A stretch of 64,000 bases of DNA, taken from positions 1 to 64,000 of the forward strand of contig JANQOZ010000007.1 of assembly GCA_028285525.1 (NCBI GenBank), written 5' to 3'. Of the stretch, positions 1 to 8,310 are shown piece by piece. The notes under the pieces were generated by a model, which saw only the letters and a program-made list of their open reading frames with translations, had not been told where the DNA came from and searched no databases. Both the position numbers and the translations under genes were made by a program. How positions within the stretch are numbered: position 1 is the first letter of the stretch; every line of letters begins with the position of its first letter. The DNA comes from Lysobacterales bacterium (GTDB taxonomy: Bacteria; Pseudomonadota; Gammaproteobacteria; Xanthomonadales; SZUA-38).

Positions 1-2
1 GG

Positions 3-1391
3 TTGGCCACCGCACCGCTGCATGGGTTTGCGGCCGGGGGCGGTAAGCCGCTCGATGTGCTGGTGATCGGTGCCGGACTCGCCGGCCTGAACAGCGCCCT
101 GCTGCTGGAAGAGCTCGGCGCAACGGTGCAGGTGATCGAAAGCCGCTCCCGCATCGGCGGACGCCTGCACACGCTCTACGATCTGCCGGGCCATCCGGAG
201 GTCGGGGGGAATACGATGGCGAGCGGCTACGCCAGGATGATCGACATGGCCAGGCGTCTGGACCTCAAGCTGATCGACTACGCTCCCCGGATCTTCGGCG
301 CCCCACCCCCGGCGCTGGTGCTGGATGGCCACACGCTCAGCCGTGATGAGTGGAGTCAGTCTGCGCGAAATCCTTTTCCCGAAGGCTTCCGAGACAAGAT
401 GCCCTGGGAGTTGATTCCCGCGCGCACCCGAGGAAAAAACCCGCTCGGCGTCTCCGCGGAGTGGCTCAGCCGTGATCGTCACTCCCTCGACGTTCCGCTT
501 CATGACTACCTGAAACAGCAGGGCCTGAGCGACGGCGAGATCCGCCTGGCCTACGACACGGCGCCCTACTACGGCTCCTCAGCCTGGGACGTCTCTGCAC
601 TCATGTACCTGTTCAACGAACGCTGGATTTCTGAGCAGATCAAACTTGGCCCGGCGGCCTACGCCGTCGAGGGTGGTAATCAGAAACTGCCCGAGGCCAT
701 GGCGGAGCAGCTCAAGCACGAGACCCGCCTCGACCAGGAGGTGGTAAGCATCGAGCAGGAATCGGACGCTGTTCGGGTGCGCTGTCGCAACGGCGAGGTC
801 TATCGCGCTCGCTTTGTGGTCTGCTCCCTGCCCTTCTCCAGGGTGCGCGATCTGGCGCTGTATCCCTCCCTTGAGGGCAGTCAGCGACGCGCGGTCAGAA
901 CGTTAGGCTACATGCGCAACACGCTGGTTTTTCTTGTTCCGCGCAAACCGTTCTGGGAAACGGACGAGCTGTCGCCGAGCATGTGGACCAACGGCGGGCT
1001 CGGGTCCGTCATGGCGCAGCGCTTTGGCGACGACCCGAGCGAAGTTACCGGGCTGGTGGTCAACACCCGCGGCTGGGTCGCCGACCGGCTCGACCGCATG
1101 GGTCCGAAGAACGCCCAGGCATTTGCCGTCGCTGAACTGGAGAAGCTCCGGCCCGCCGCGAAGGGTGCGCTCGAGGCGGTGGGTTTTCACTCGTGGTGGC
1201 TGGACCCTCACAACGCCGGCGACTGGGCCATCTTTGCTCCCGGTCAGGTCAGCGACTTTGTCCCAACGATGGCGAAGGCTCATGGGCGAGTGCATTTCTG
1301 CGGCGAGCACACAGCACAAATGAATCGAGGCATGGAGGGGGCGATGGAGTCCGCCGAACGGGTTGCGATGGAGATCGCGCAGCAGCTCTAA
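3..1391 (+). CDS. Flavin-containing amine oxidase (FAD-dependent oxidoreductase)
   Basis: Predicted FAD-dependent amine oxidase that would oxidise an amine or related substrate with O2 or a quinone as acceptor. The N-terminus carries the dinucleotide-binding Rossmann motif VIGAGLAGLNSALLLEELGA, followed by a conserved acidic residue and the GGR motif (about residues 20-55). The C-terminus has the family's FAD-contacting block, HFCGEHTAQMNRGMEGA, near residues 430-450. The length (462 aa) is normal for the family. The only start visible in the window is a TTG at base 3, so the true start may lie just upstream. I see no signal peptide. It is followed by 289 bases without a gene and then a TonB receptor. 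The substrate cannot be read from the sequence. The family is sure, the start is not. Confidence 0.85.
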   Translation: MATAPLHGFAAGGGKPLDVLVIGAGLAGLNSALLLEELGATVQVIESRSRIGGRLHTLYDLPGHPEVGGNTMASGYARMIDMARRLDLKLIDYAPRIFGAPPPALVLDGHTLSRDEWSQSARNPFPEGFRDKMPWELIPARTRGKNPLGVSAEWLSRDRHSLDVPLHDYLKQQGLSDGEIRLAYDTAPYYGSSAWDVSALMYLFNERWISEQIKLGPAAYAVEGGNQKLPEAMAEQLKHETRLDQEVVSIEQESDAVRVRCRNGEVYRARFVVCSLPFSRVRDLALYPSLEGSQRRAVRTLGYMRNTLVFLVPRKPFWETDELSPSMWTNGGLGSVMAQRFGDDPSEVTGLVVNTRGWVADRLDRMGPKNAQAFAVAELEKLRPAAKGALEAVGFHSWWLDPHNAGDWAIFAPGQVSDFVPTMAKAHGRVHFCGEHTAQMNRGMEGAMESAERVAMEIAQQL

Positions 1392-1680
1392 GCGACGCCT
1401 TTCGCGGCGTGAATTCCAAAGCACTTTTTCCCGACACCACGGATCGCCGCTTGACCCTCGACGGCGAAAGTCACCGCCCGTCACCGCCGCACCGGCGCAG
1501 ACATGCAAAAGACTGATACCGATATCAGGTCAGAAGTAACACAGACGCTTTACAGCTTTTGCAAAGCGATGCTAGTTTCACAGTCATGTTACAAATTTTT
1601 AACATCGCAACATGAGGGGACACAGCCACCAGCAAGCCTGTGGCTGATCATTAAAACGACACACCGGGAGGGTGAACACC
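1392..1680 (+). other. Intergenic leader of the TonB receptor gene
   Basis: This stretch of nearly 300 bases is AT-richer than its surroundings in its second half (about 1540-1620). It probably carries the promoter of the downstream receptor. The six bases CATGTT and AACATG form a loose inverted pair around an AT-rich core near 1585-1614. That is too weak to call an operator. The short ORF across it (1503-1697) has no coding signature. Confidence 0.4.
1666..1672 (+). promoter_or_regulatory. Ribosome binding site deciding the TonB receptor start
   Basis: GGGAGGG lies eight bases before ATG 1681. The GTG at 1672 overlaps it, so the ORF-track start three codons earlier is unlikely. Confidence 0.75.
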
Positions 1681-4131
1681 ATGTCCAGAGGTTTTAAGAC
1701 TAGCGTTGTCGCATTGGCGGTATCTGCTGCGGGGCTGGTGGCCCCCGGCATGGCCTGGAGCCAAAGCAGCGCCGCGGACGATGAGGAGATGTTGGAAGAG
1801 CTCATCGTGACCGCCCGGAAGGTCGGGGAGTCCATTCAGGACATCCCGCTTAGCGTGCAAGCGTTCACCGCTGAATCGATTGAAAAGCAGCAGATCGTGA
1901 ACGTCGAGGACATCGTCAAATTCACGCCTGGTGTTGTTATCGCCAACGAGACCGGCAGTCGGCGGAACTCGTCAATACGCTTTCGCGGGATCGAGCCACC
2001 CAACAACGTTCAACGCCAGCTGCAGACCGCGTCATCTTTTATTGACGGCGTCTATCTGTCCGGCAGCAGCCAGTGGGTCTCCATGTTCGACTTGGAGCGG
2101 GTTGAGGTCGTCAAAGGTCCGCAGAGCGCGTTCTTCGGTCGTTCGACGTTTTCCGGCGCGATCAACTACATCACCAAAACACCCGGCAACGAGTTCACCG
2201 GTGACGTTCAGGCCATCGTGGGCGACAACGGACGCCAGGACGTGTGGCTGGCCGCCGAAGGACCGCTGATCGAAGACAAGCTGTCTTTCCGTGTTTCTGG
2301 GCGCTATTACCGCTACGACGGAGCCTGGGACAACTCACCACCGCCCGGGGGTGCACGGCCTGGCGAGGAGTTTGGCGATATCGGTGCGCGGGAAAGCGAC
2401 ACCATCAGCCTGACGCTTTACGCCACGCCGACAGAAAATCTGTCGATCAAGTTTCGTTACCTGGATAACCAGGACGACGACGGACCGGCCAACCAGTTCA
2501 TCATCGCCGGTGAAAACAACAACTGTGGACCCTTTAACGGCGGCCGCAGCAACTACTTCTGCGGCACTCTGAACGCTGGCCTCCTCACACGAGGCACCTC
2601 TATTGAGACCTCGAGTCTCGATGACACGAGATTTGCTGACGATCTCGGCTACGAGGTCGACAACGAATTCATGTCGCTCATCGCGGACTGGGACATCAAC
2701 GGCTCGGGCTACACGCTGACGTCCGTGTCTGGCTGGTACGAAGAATCTCTCAGCGACTACAAGGCCCAGATCCCCGACGAACTGGACGTTTTTGCGTCGT
2801 GGGATGACGAGTCGTTCTCGCAGGAACTACGCCTGACGTCTCCGCAGGACCGGCGCTTCCGCTGGATGATCGGCGCCTACTACCTCGACCTGGAATACTT
2901 CCAGGGTGGGCAGGCTGGCTTCCCCAGCCCAGGGCCTCAAGGTCCGTTCTCTCTGGGCCAGCCCAGAGGTGCCCCCGGACTCTTTGGCGTCAACCCGCAG
3001 CCGATGGAGACCGTGGAGAACAAGGCGATCTTCGGCAGCATCGGCTTTGACATCACCGACCAGCTCACGCTCAGCGTTGAGCTTCGGCGGGAAGAGGAAA
3101 CCCTGGATATCGCCAGCTCGGTGATCCAGGAAGCCATGCCGCTGGACTCCAGCACCGACGAACTGGCAATAGCAACCGCGCAGCAGTTCGGCGGCGCCGA
3201 GCTTCCACTGTCGGGCGAGTTCGATGCCACCCTTCCCAGGGTGATCCTGGACTATGCCCTGTCCGAAAATACGATGATTTACGGCAGCTATTCCGAAGGC
3301 AACAACCCGGGCGGCTTCAACACCGAGGTCATCCAGCTTGAGCCCACGGTTGCGTTGCCGGCGTTCCAGGCCGAGAACCCCGGCATCGGTTACACCATCG
3401 CGCAGGCGGAGCTAGAAGCAATTGAGGTGGGTTTCAAGCACTCGCTCGCCAACGGCCGAGGCTTCATCAATGGCGCCGCCTACTTCATGGACTGGACCAA
3501 CCAGCGCTTTGGTAATTTCCAGCGGGACGTCGACAGCAACGGTGACGGCCGGTTCGTCGCCGGCTCAGACCGGCTTGGCCAGCAGATCGACTTCCAGGGT
3601 AACGGCAGCACGGATATCTGGGGTGTTGAGTTCGCGGGCAGCTACGTCTTCAATGAGAACTGGGCCGTCAGCGGTGGCTATAACTACACCAAGACCGACA
3701 TCCAGGAGTTTCTGGACGGGCAGTCCACCCGGGTACTCGGCAGTCCGGACGCCAGCGGCAGGGAAATTGCCCAGTCGCCGAATCACACCGGCAACATCGG
3801 CGTGGACTGGACCATGCCGGCTGGCGAGATCTTCGGCCAGCGTGGTGGCGAATGGTTTGCCAGGCTGGACTCCTGGTATCAGTCGGAAACCTACACCTGG
3901 GTGATCAACCTCGCCGAGACCGAGGCAGCGTGGCTGCACAACCTGCGCGGCGGCTGGCGCAACGATCGCTACAGCGTCACCTTCTGGGTCGAGAACCTGC
4001 TCGATGATGATCCGGTGCTCGCCTCCCGTCGTACCACCGGCAGCTTCCTGACAGGCACCCTGGGATATTTTGTATCCCTGCCGGAACCGCGGACTTATGG
4101 TCTGACGGTCACCGCGCGCTTCGGTCAGTAA
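1681..4131 (+). CDS. TonB-dependent outer-membrane receptor
   Basis: Outer-membrane active transporter of the TonB-dependent receptor family. The start is ATG 1681, set by the GGGAGGG site just upstream; the ORF-track GTG lies inside that site. A signal peptide (SRGFKTSVVALAVSAAGLVA) is followed by a TonB-box/plug entry, EELIVTARKVGESIQDIPLS, at about residues 30-50. The plug domain runs to about residue 165. A long beta-barrel with alternating aromatic strands ends in an aromatic-rich strand (YGLTVTARFGQ). The length (816 aa) and layout fit the IPR/CirA-like receptors used for plant- or marine-derived organic substrates as well as siderophores. It is followed at once by a strong terminator. 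The ligand is unknown; the neighbouring secreted hydrolase may act on the same compound. Confidence 0.93.
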   Translation: MSRGFKTSVVALAVSAAGLVAPGMAWSQSSAADDEEMLEELIVTARKVGESIQDIPLSVQAFTAESIEKQQIVNVEDIVKFTPGVVIANETGSRRNSSIRFRGIEPPNNVQRQLQTASSFIDGVYLSGSSQWVSMFDLERVEVVKGPQSAFFGRSTFSGAINYITKTPGNEFTGDVQAIVGDNGRQDVWLAAEGPLIEDKLSFRVSGRYYRYDGAWDNSPPPGGARPGEEFGDIGARESDTISLTLYATPTENLSIKFRYLDNQDDDGPANQFIIAGENNNCGPFNGGRSNYFCGTLNAGLLTRGTSIETSSLDDTRFADDLGYEVDNEFMSLIADWDINGSGYTLTSVSGWYEESLSDYKAQIPDELDVFASWDDESFSQELRLTSPQDRRFRWMIGAYYLDLEYFQGGQAGFPSPGPQGPFSLGQPRGAPGLFGVNPQPMETVENKAIFGSIGFDITDQLTLSVELRREEETLDIASSVIQEAMPLDSSTDELAIATAQQFGGAELPLSGEFDATLPRVILDYALSENTMIYGSYSEGNNPGGFNTEVIQLEPTVALPAFQAENPGIGYTIAQAELEAIEVGFKHSLANGRGFINGAAYFMDWTNQRFGNFQRDVDSNGDGRFVAGSDRLGQQIDFQGNGSTDIWGVEFAGSYVFNENWAVSGGYNYTKTDIQEFLDGQSTRVLGSPDASGREIAQSPNHTGNIGVDWTMPAGEIFGQRGGEWFARLDSWYQSETYTWVINLAETEAAWLHNLRGGWRNDRYSVTFWVENLLDDDPVLASRRTTGSFLTGTLGYFVSLPEPRTYGLTVTARFGQ

Positions 4132-4156
4132 GCTAACCGGAGCAAGTAATGATCCG

Positions 4157-4195
4157 AACGGCAGCGACGTCCGACGTCGCTGCCGTTTTTGTTTC
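4157..4195 (+). terminator. Rho-independent terminator after the TonB receptor
   Basis: A perfect 14-bp inverted repeat (AACGGCAGCGACGT and its complement) with a 3-base loop is followed by TTTTTGTTT. It sits 25 bases after the receptor stop and before the hydrolase ribosome binding site, so the hydrolase must have its own promoter or depend on read-through. Confidence 0.92.
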
Positions 4196-4225
4196 CGCCA
4201 CACCTCCACTCGAGGAGGAATCAAT

Positions 4226-5203
4226 ATGAAGTTTTTTCAGCACCTTCCGCTGCTGCTCGCAGCCACCGCAGCACCGGCTTTTGCCCAGCACCCGCCCTCC
4301 GTTACCCAGTGCGCCAAACCGTCAGCCGGCACCATTACCTACGAGGCCATCATCAAGAAATACGCTGACCCCGACTCAAAATTTGCGGTGCTTGAGGGTC
4401 TGGATGGCATCAACACCCACTATAAAGATGAGGGTGACGGGCCGGCCGTGCTGCTGGTACACAGCTCCTCCGGCGATCTGAAAGACTACGATCCCTGGGT
4501 CGCAAGACTCAAAGACCGCTACCGGGTTGTGCGTCTGGACCTGCCGGCTTTCGGCCTTACCGGCGCTGTGCCCAGCGGCAACTATTCGATCGACCGTTAC
4601 CTGATGCTGGTAGACGCCCTGATGGACCATCTGGGCATCGAACGGTTTGCGATTGCCGGCACCTCCTATGGCGGACTCGTGGCCTTCCGCTACGCCGGCA
4701 CTCGCGTGAATCGGGTGACTGCGCTCATTCTTCAGAACTCCGCCGGCGTTGAGTACGGCGGACGCCGCGGCACCGACGAACGCCCGCGGGATTTCTCGAT
4801 GGCCTTCAAGCCCCGAGCGATCACGCCGGAAGACTTCGAAAGGATGCTGAAAATCATGATCAATGACCCGGATCAGGTCACGTCGGAACTCGTTGCCCGC
4901 AAAACCGACTACGCCAACGTCATCGGGCGCGACTGCGAGTCATTTATCGCGGGCAGCCTTTACGAGCGAGGTAACCCGGAGCGGGTATTGAGTCACGTAA
5001 AGGTTCCAGCGCTCGTGCTTTGGGGGGGTGACAGCAACGGTCTGTCAGTGTCGACGGCGGAAGCGTTCGCAAAAGCTTTGGTCAACGCGCCGGTGGTCAA
5101 GAAGATTGTCTACGAGGGAGGCGGTCACTTCATCCACATCGAGCGCCCCGAGCAAACCGGGAAAGACGTGCGCGCGTTTTTGGATGAACTCCTGGCTCCC
5201 TGA
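4226..5203 (+). CDS. Secreted alpha/beta-hydrolase
   Basis: Predicted serine hydrolase with the alpha/beta fold, exported to the periplasm. ATG 4226 follows a strong GAGGAGG site. The first 20 residues (FFQHLPLLLAATAAPAFA) are a clear signal peptide. The nucleophile elbow is GTSYGG near residue 147, the oxyanion region is VLLVHSSSGDLKDYD, and the catalytic histidine is in EGGGHFIHIERPEQ near the end. An acidic residue in LVLWGGDSNGLS is the likely third triad member. At 325 aa it resembles the C-C bond hydrolase / haloperoxidase-like group. The terminator upstream separates it from the receptor gene, but the order receptor-hydrolase suggests a linked substrate. The substrate is unknown. Confidence 0.88.
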   Translation: MKFFQHLPLLLAATAAPAFAQHPPSVTQCAKPSAGTITYEAIIKKYADPDSKFAVLEGLDGINTHYKDEGDGPAVLLVHSSSGDLKDYDPWVARLKDRYRVVRLDLPAFGLTGAVPSGNYSIDRYLMLVDALMDHLGIERFAIAGTSYGGLVAFRYAGTRVNRVTALILQNSAGVEYGGRRGTDERPRDFSMAFKPRAITPEDFERMLKIMINDPDQVTSELVARKTDYANVIGRDCESFIAGSLYERGNPERVLSHVKVPALVLWGGDSNGLSVSTAEAFAKALVNAPVVKKIVYEGGGHFIHIERPEQTGKDVRAFLDELLAP

Positions 5204-5209
5204 AGCCAG

Positions 5210-5782
5210 TCAGTCCTCCTTCAGCTCAAAGTTGATGAAAAAGGGCATGGTCAGGCGACCATCCTCTTTGCTCGCCCCGAAATACTGGTTCGACTTGTGC
5301 GGGACCTGCGTGTCAAAAACGATGAGCCGGTTAAAGCGGTTGGCGATCACGTCGGTCACCTCGTACTCACCGGGGTTGTTCTCCTGATAGAAGAGCGTCC
5401 CGCCATCGAGCGGCGCGCGCGGCGTGAGATAGACCAGGCCTGCCAACCGATACAGCTGAGCGTCGCGGTGCACCCAGCTGTCGCCATCTCCGGCCAGCGT
5501 GAGCTGAAACGAACAGTTGCAGCGAAAATTGGTGGGCGGAAAGCGCAACACGTCGCTCAAGACAAACGCCGTGAACTGCGTGACAAACTGCTGGTGCGTC
5601 GAGTGAAGGGAGGGCCCACGCGATCCGGGCCAGGATTCCTGAGTCCCGTGACGGGCGTTGAACGCTTCGCAGTCGAGAAACTCCTGGCTGAGCGCCCAGC
5701 GCCGAATCTCCTGCGGATCGTCGAACACCCGGTCTTTGACCACGGTAGGGAAAGGGCGAAGCTGGTCTAGCTCGTCGGCCAT
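5210..5782 (-). CDS. DUF6445-type 2-oxoglutarate/Fe(II) oxygenase-fold protein
   Basis: Probably a non-haem iron, 2-oxoglutarate-type oxygenase of the DUF6445 family, whose members are often found beside flavin-dependent halogenases; none is seen here. An iron-binding HxD is visible in WVHRDAQLY (about residue 105). The distal histidine is in DTQVPHKSNQYFG, and a basic residue in GRLTMPFFINFEL could bind 2-oxoglutarate, giving the expected HxD...H...R order. I chose ATG 5782 (MADELDQ) because the upstream in-frame GTG at 5824 adds a non-conserved-looking, charged leader; neither start has a strong ribosome binding site. It is convergent with the hydrolase, six bases apart. The role is unknown. 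Confidence 0.7.
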   Translation of the reverse strand: MADELDQLRPFPTVVKDRVFDDPQEIRRWALSQEFLDCEAFNARHGTQESWPGSRGPSLHSTHQQFVTQFTAFVLSDVLRFPPTNFRCNCSFQLTLAGDGDSWVHRDAQLYRLAGLVYLTPRAPLDGGTLFYQENNPGEYEVTDVIANRFNRLIVFDTQVPHKSNQYFGASKEDGRLTMPFFINFELKED

Positions 5783-5859
5783 GGGGCTATTGTAGCGTGG
5801 AAGGGAATTGATCCTCTTTGGCACAAAGCCAACTCTGGCGGCTCAAGAAAACGCGGCGC

Positions 5860-6315
5860 CTAGCGTAGAAACTGCACTCGGGTGAACGGCCAGGCTTCCT
5901 CGATCCATTCGGACAACGCCTCAGCGAGCGTTGCATCGGTGAGCGCGCCGCCGGTTCGAGTCCAGTAGATCACCGCTGCGTCAAACCCAGGCTGCTCAGC
6001 AGACTCCAAGTAAACGCAGCCCAAAACCTCCTGCCCGGCAGGATCGAGCACCGTGTAGGTAAAGGTCTTCCGCGCGGCAAACTGATCTTCGAGGGTGGCG
6101 ATATCCTCGCGGTTCGCCGCCAGCGTGAAGTCCGGTGACGGCCAGTCACCTGCGAACAACTGCTGCAGCTCCTCGCGGCTGTCCATGACGGCCCGGTAGT
6201 CGGCTTCAGCTTCCGCCTGGGTCAGGGGTTTGAGTCGAAACAGCGAGTGCTCCAGAGAATCTGGAACGATGAAATCCCCCGGAACCAGTTCACGTTGTAC
6301 AGAACTGGAGGACAT
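5860..6315 (-). CDS. GNAT-like acetyltransferase domain protein
   Basis: A small protein of about 151 aa that resembles the GNAT acyltransferase fold. After an acidic, proline-rich start it has FRLKPLTQAEAEADYRAVMD, then a hydrophobic strand pair around FTYTVLDPAGQEVLGCVYLE, and a C-terminal helix pair. The glycine-rich acetyl-CoA loop (Q/RxxGxG/A) is not obvious, so catalytic activity is uncertain. I chose the ATG that gives MSSSSVQREL, because the longer ORF form starts with an unlikely hydrophobic leader and lacks a good ribosome binding site. It stands alone on the minus strand between the oxygenase and the glycan genes. It could equally be a non-enzymatic GNAT-fold protein. Confidence 0.55.
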   Translation of the reverse strand: MSSSSVQRELVPGDFIVPDSLEHSLFRLKPLTQAEAEADYRAVMDSREELQQLFAGDWPSPDFTLAANREDIATLEDQFAARKTFTYTVLDPAGQEVLGCVYLESAEQPGFDAAVIYWTRTGGALTDATLAEALSEWIEEAWPFTRVQFLR

Positions 6316-6444
6316 CGCAGAGATTAAGATGAGTATCCATTGCCACATGAATGATATATCGACCGGCATACCGATTCGACAAAGCCCGTACGGAACGCCA
6401 ATAGCTCTGGCGGACTAGTAGCGACCCGTTGCCAGAAGACTCGG

Positions 6445-7179
6445 TCAGCTCGGGCTTAGCGAACGCTCGTTCAGCATCTCCCGATAGAAAAAGGACTGCC
6501 CGCCCTCGTTGACCAGGCGACGCAGCTGGCTAGCCAATCTGAGCGATCTGTCATCCGGGTGAATTGCCAACCGGATTGGATGACGGTTTCCAGCGATCAG
6601 TAGGTTAAGCGCATTCCAGCAACGGGCGGCGAGACAACGCAGCATGCTGTCGGCCTCAAATCCCACCATCGCGGAAGGGAAGAAACGATGACGCTGTGAG
6701 TCATAGTTGCCCGTGAATGTCTCGAAATAACGGAACGGAGCGGCCGTCAACCGCGCTTGCGATATTGCTCCCATCGCCCAGGCCGGCGGCACATAGAGCT
6801 CGGGACTCGGCAGGTGGTTCTCGGCAAACCACTGATAGCATCGCTCCAGCAGGCGGGCGATGCCCGCCTCGTCGAGCGCCAGGTGCTCGGCGACGTCCCG
6901 GGAGATGGTCAGGCTGTGAAGTCGATGTTTCAGACCTCTGACTCGTTCAACTTTGTGCCGCCAGCCGTGGCCCGCCAGCTCCGCCCCTGTGTCGACGAGC
7001 GTCCGCAACCTTGTCAGCGTCGAGTTGTTCCAGCCAGTGTCTGGAACAACGAGTAGCGTGACCTTGTCGATGCCGCCGTCATGCAGCTCACCGTGAATCG
7101 CTTCTGTTTGCCCAAGGGTCGCCGGCGTGACGTCATGAATCGAGGCCATCAGCTGCCGTTGACTAACGGTGGCCGGCAT
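6445..7179 (-). CDS. DUF2334-type polysaccharide deacetylase-like protein
   Basis: Member of the NodB/polysaccharide deacetylase superfamily, DUF2334 type, likely to remove acyl groups from a sugar or glycolipid. The motif SIHDVTPATL near the start supplies the metal-binding aspartate, and AGHGWRHK near residue 70 supplies the HxxxH pair of metal ligands. YVPPAWAMG around residue 145 is the typical substrate-side loop. At 244 aa it is a bare catalytic domain without a signal peptide, so it acts in the cytoplasm or on a lipid-linked intermediate. Its ATG follows the glycosyltransferase stop by two bases, so the two are translationally coupled. It is the last gene of the sulfotransferase-glycosyltransferase-deacetylase operon. 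Confidence 0.8.
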   Translation of the reverse strand: MPATVSQRQLMASIHDVTPATLGQTEAIHGELHDGGIDKVTLLVVPDTGWNNSTLTRLRTLVDTGAELAGHGWRHKVERVRGLKHRLHSLTISRDVAEHLALDEAGIARLLERCYQWFAENHLPSPELYVPPAWAMGAISQARLTAAPFRYFETFTGNYDSQRHRFFPSAMVGFEADSMLRCLAARCWNALNLLIAGNRHPIRLAIHPDDRSLRLASQLRRLVNEGGQSFFYREMLNERSLSPS

Positions 7180-7181
7180 CG

Positions 7182-8309
7182 CTAGACCTGGCTGCTGAGC
7201 TGCTTAAACCAGTGCTGCAGACTCAGTCGATTCAAGTTTCGTGCTGCCTGCCGCGACTGCGTTGCGCGCTTACGCCGACTAGCTTCGGACAACGCGGCCA
7301 CGTCCCGAATGGCGTCGCTCACCGTTTGACGAGTTCCGATGCGGTAAACGTGTTTGCTTAAGTTCGGCCAATGAACGATGCCGCAGGATTCGGATACGAG
7401 CGCCAGCCTCTCTCGCGCCATGGCCTCAAGCGCGACCGTGCCAAATGACTCAACGTGTGATGGCAAAACGAGCATGTCGGCCCGATCCATCTGTTTCAGC
7501 AGCTGCTTGCGCGACACCCAGCCCAGGTATTCCAGGTTTGGGATCGCGTCAGCCTGTTTGGCGATCTGGTCTTTCAGCGGGCCGTCGCCCGCGATAACAA
7601 AGTCGATTGCCGGTAGCTCCCTGGCAGCGTCGACGAAGCTCTGGATATTTTTTTCCGGGGCCAGCCTGCCTGCAAAAAGCACCCTGCTTAGATCTCCGCT
7701 AAGCGGGGCAACGGGCGCTTCCAGCGAGGAGACCGGCACCAGCGTTCCCATCAGGTCCACCTTCTTTGCGCCCATTTCTTTCGCCAGGTTGACCATTTGA
7801 TCCGAGTTAGCCAGCACGAGATCGGCGTACCGAAACAGGATCTTGTCCGCCCATCCAAACCACAGTCGGCTGAACGATCTCAGAATGGGATTACTGTAAA
7901 GGTCCGTCACGCCGGAATAGTTAGTGTGGAACCCGACGATGAGCCTGGCTCCCAGGCGTCGCGCCCACCATGCGCCGAGTAGACCATAGGGGCCTGGTGT
8001 TGCGACAACAACTGTCTCGGGCCTGTGGGAACGCATCACCTTGCGGAAACGTCCAGGCGAGGGTATCCAGATCCGCTGCGTTGGATCACCCGGCAAAGGA
8101 AATTTCAGATAGTCTCGCGTCGTACCGCTGGGGCACAGGACTTCGCAGGGTACAGACTGAGCACGAAGCTGAGCCAGGAGATCCTGATAGTAGGCGCCGA
8201 CACCGTTTCGTTCCGGAAGGGAGTCGGAAACAATGGCCACGCGACCTGGCCCTCGCCCGAGAAGCAGTTCTGGGGTCTCCGTCGATTGAAGGTCGGTCTC
8301 ACGCAGCAT
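7182..8309 (-). CDS. GT4-family glycosyltransferase
   Basis: Retaining GT-B glycosyltransferase of the GT4 family, resembling mannosyl- or glucosyltransferases that make glycolipids. The N-terminal domain opens with RVAIVSDSLPERNGVGAYYQ, where the glycine-rich loop follows strand one. The C-terminal domain has LFAGRLAPEKNIQSFVDAA and the EX7E nucleotide-sugar motif in ESFGTVALEAMA. I place the start at the ATG at 8309, one base after the sulfotransferase stop; the ORF-track start is 18 codons earlier and would overlap that gene. About 375 aa is normal for the family. There is no signal peptide, so it should act on the cytoplasmic face of the inner membrane. The middle of a three-gene operon suggests a sulfated and deacylated glycan product. 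Confidence 0.85.
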   Translation of the reverse strand: MLRETDLQSTETPELLLGRGPGRVAIVSDSLPERNGVGAYYQDLLAQLRAQSVPCEVLCPSGTTRDYLKFPLPGDPTQRIWIPSPGRFRKVMRSHRPETVVVATPGPYGLLGAWWARRLGARLIVGFHTNYSGVTDLYSNPILRSFSRLWFGWADKILFRYADLVLANSDQMVNLAKEMGAKKVDLMGTLVPVSSLEAPVAPLSGDLSRVLFAGRLAPEKNIQSFVDAARELPAIDFVIAGDGPLKDQIAKQADAIPNLEYLGWVSRKQLLKQMDRADMLVLPSHVESFGTVALEAMARERLALVSESCGIVHWPNLSKHVYRIGTRQTVSDAIRDVAALSEASRRKRATQSRQAARNLNRLSLQHWFKQLSSQV

Positions 8310-8310
8310 T

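Noticed and set aside
903-1508. 201-aa minus-strand ORF opposite the amine oxidase
   Set aside because: Antisense shadow of a well-supported gene. It is Arg-rich and low in hydrophobic residues, with no family likeness or ribosome binding site.
1503-1697. Possible small gene before the TonB receptor
   Set aside because: It overlaps the receptor start and ribosome binding site, and the sequence is not protein-like.
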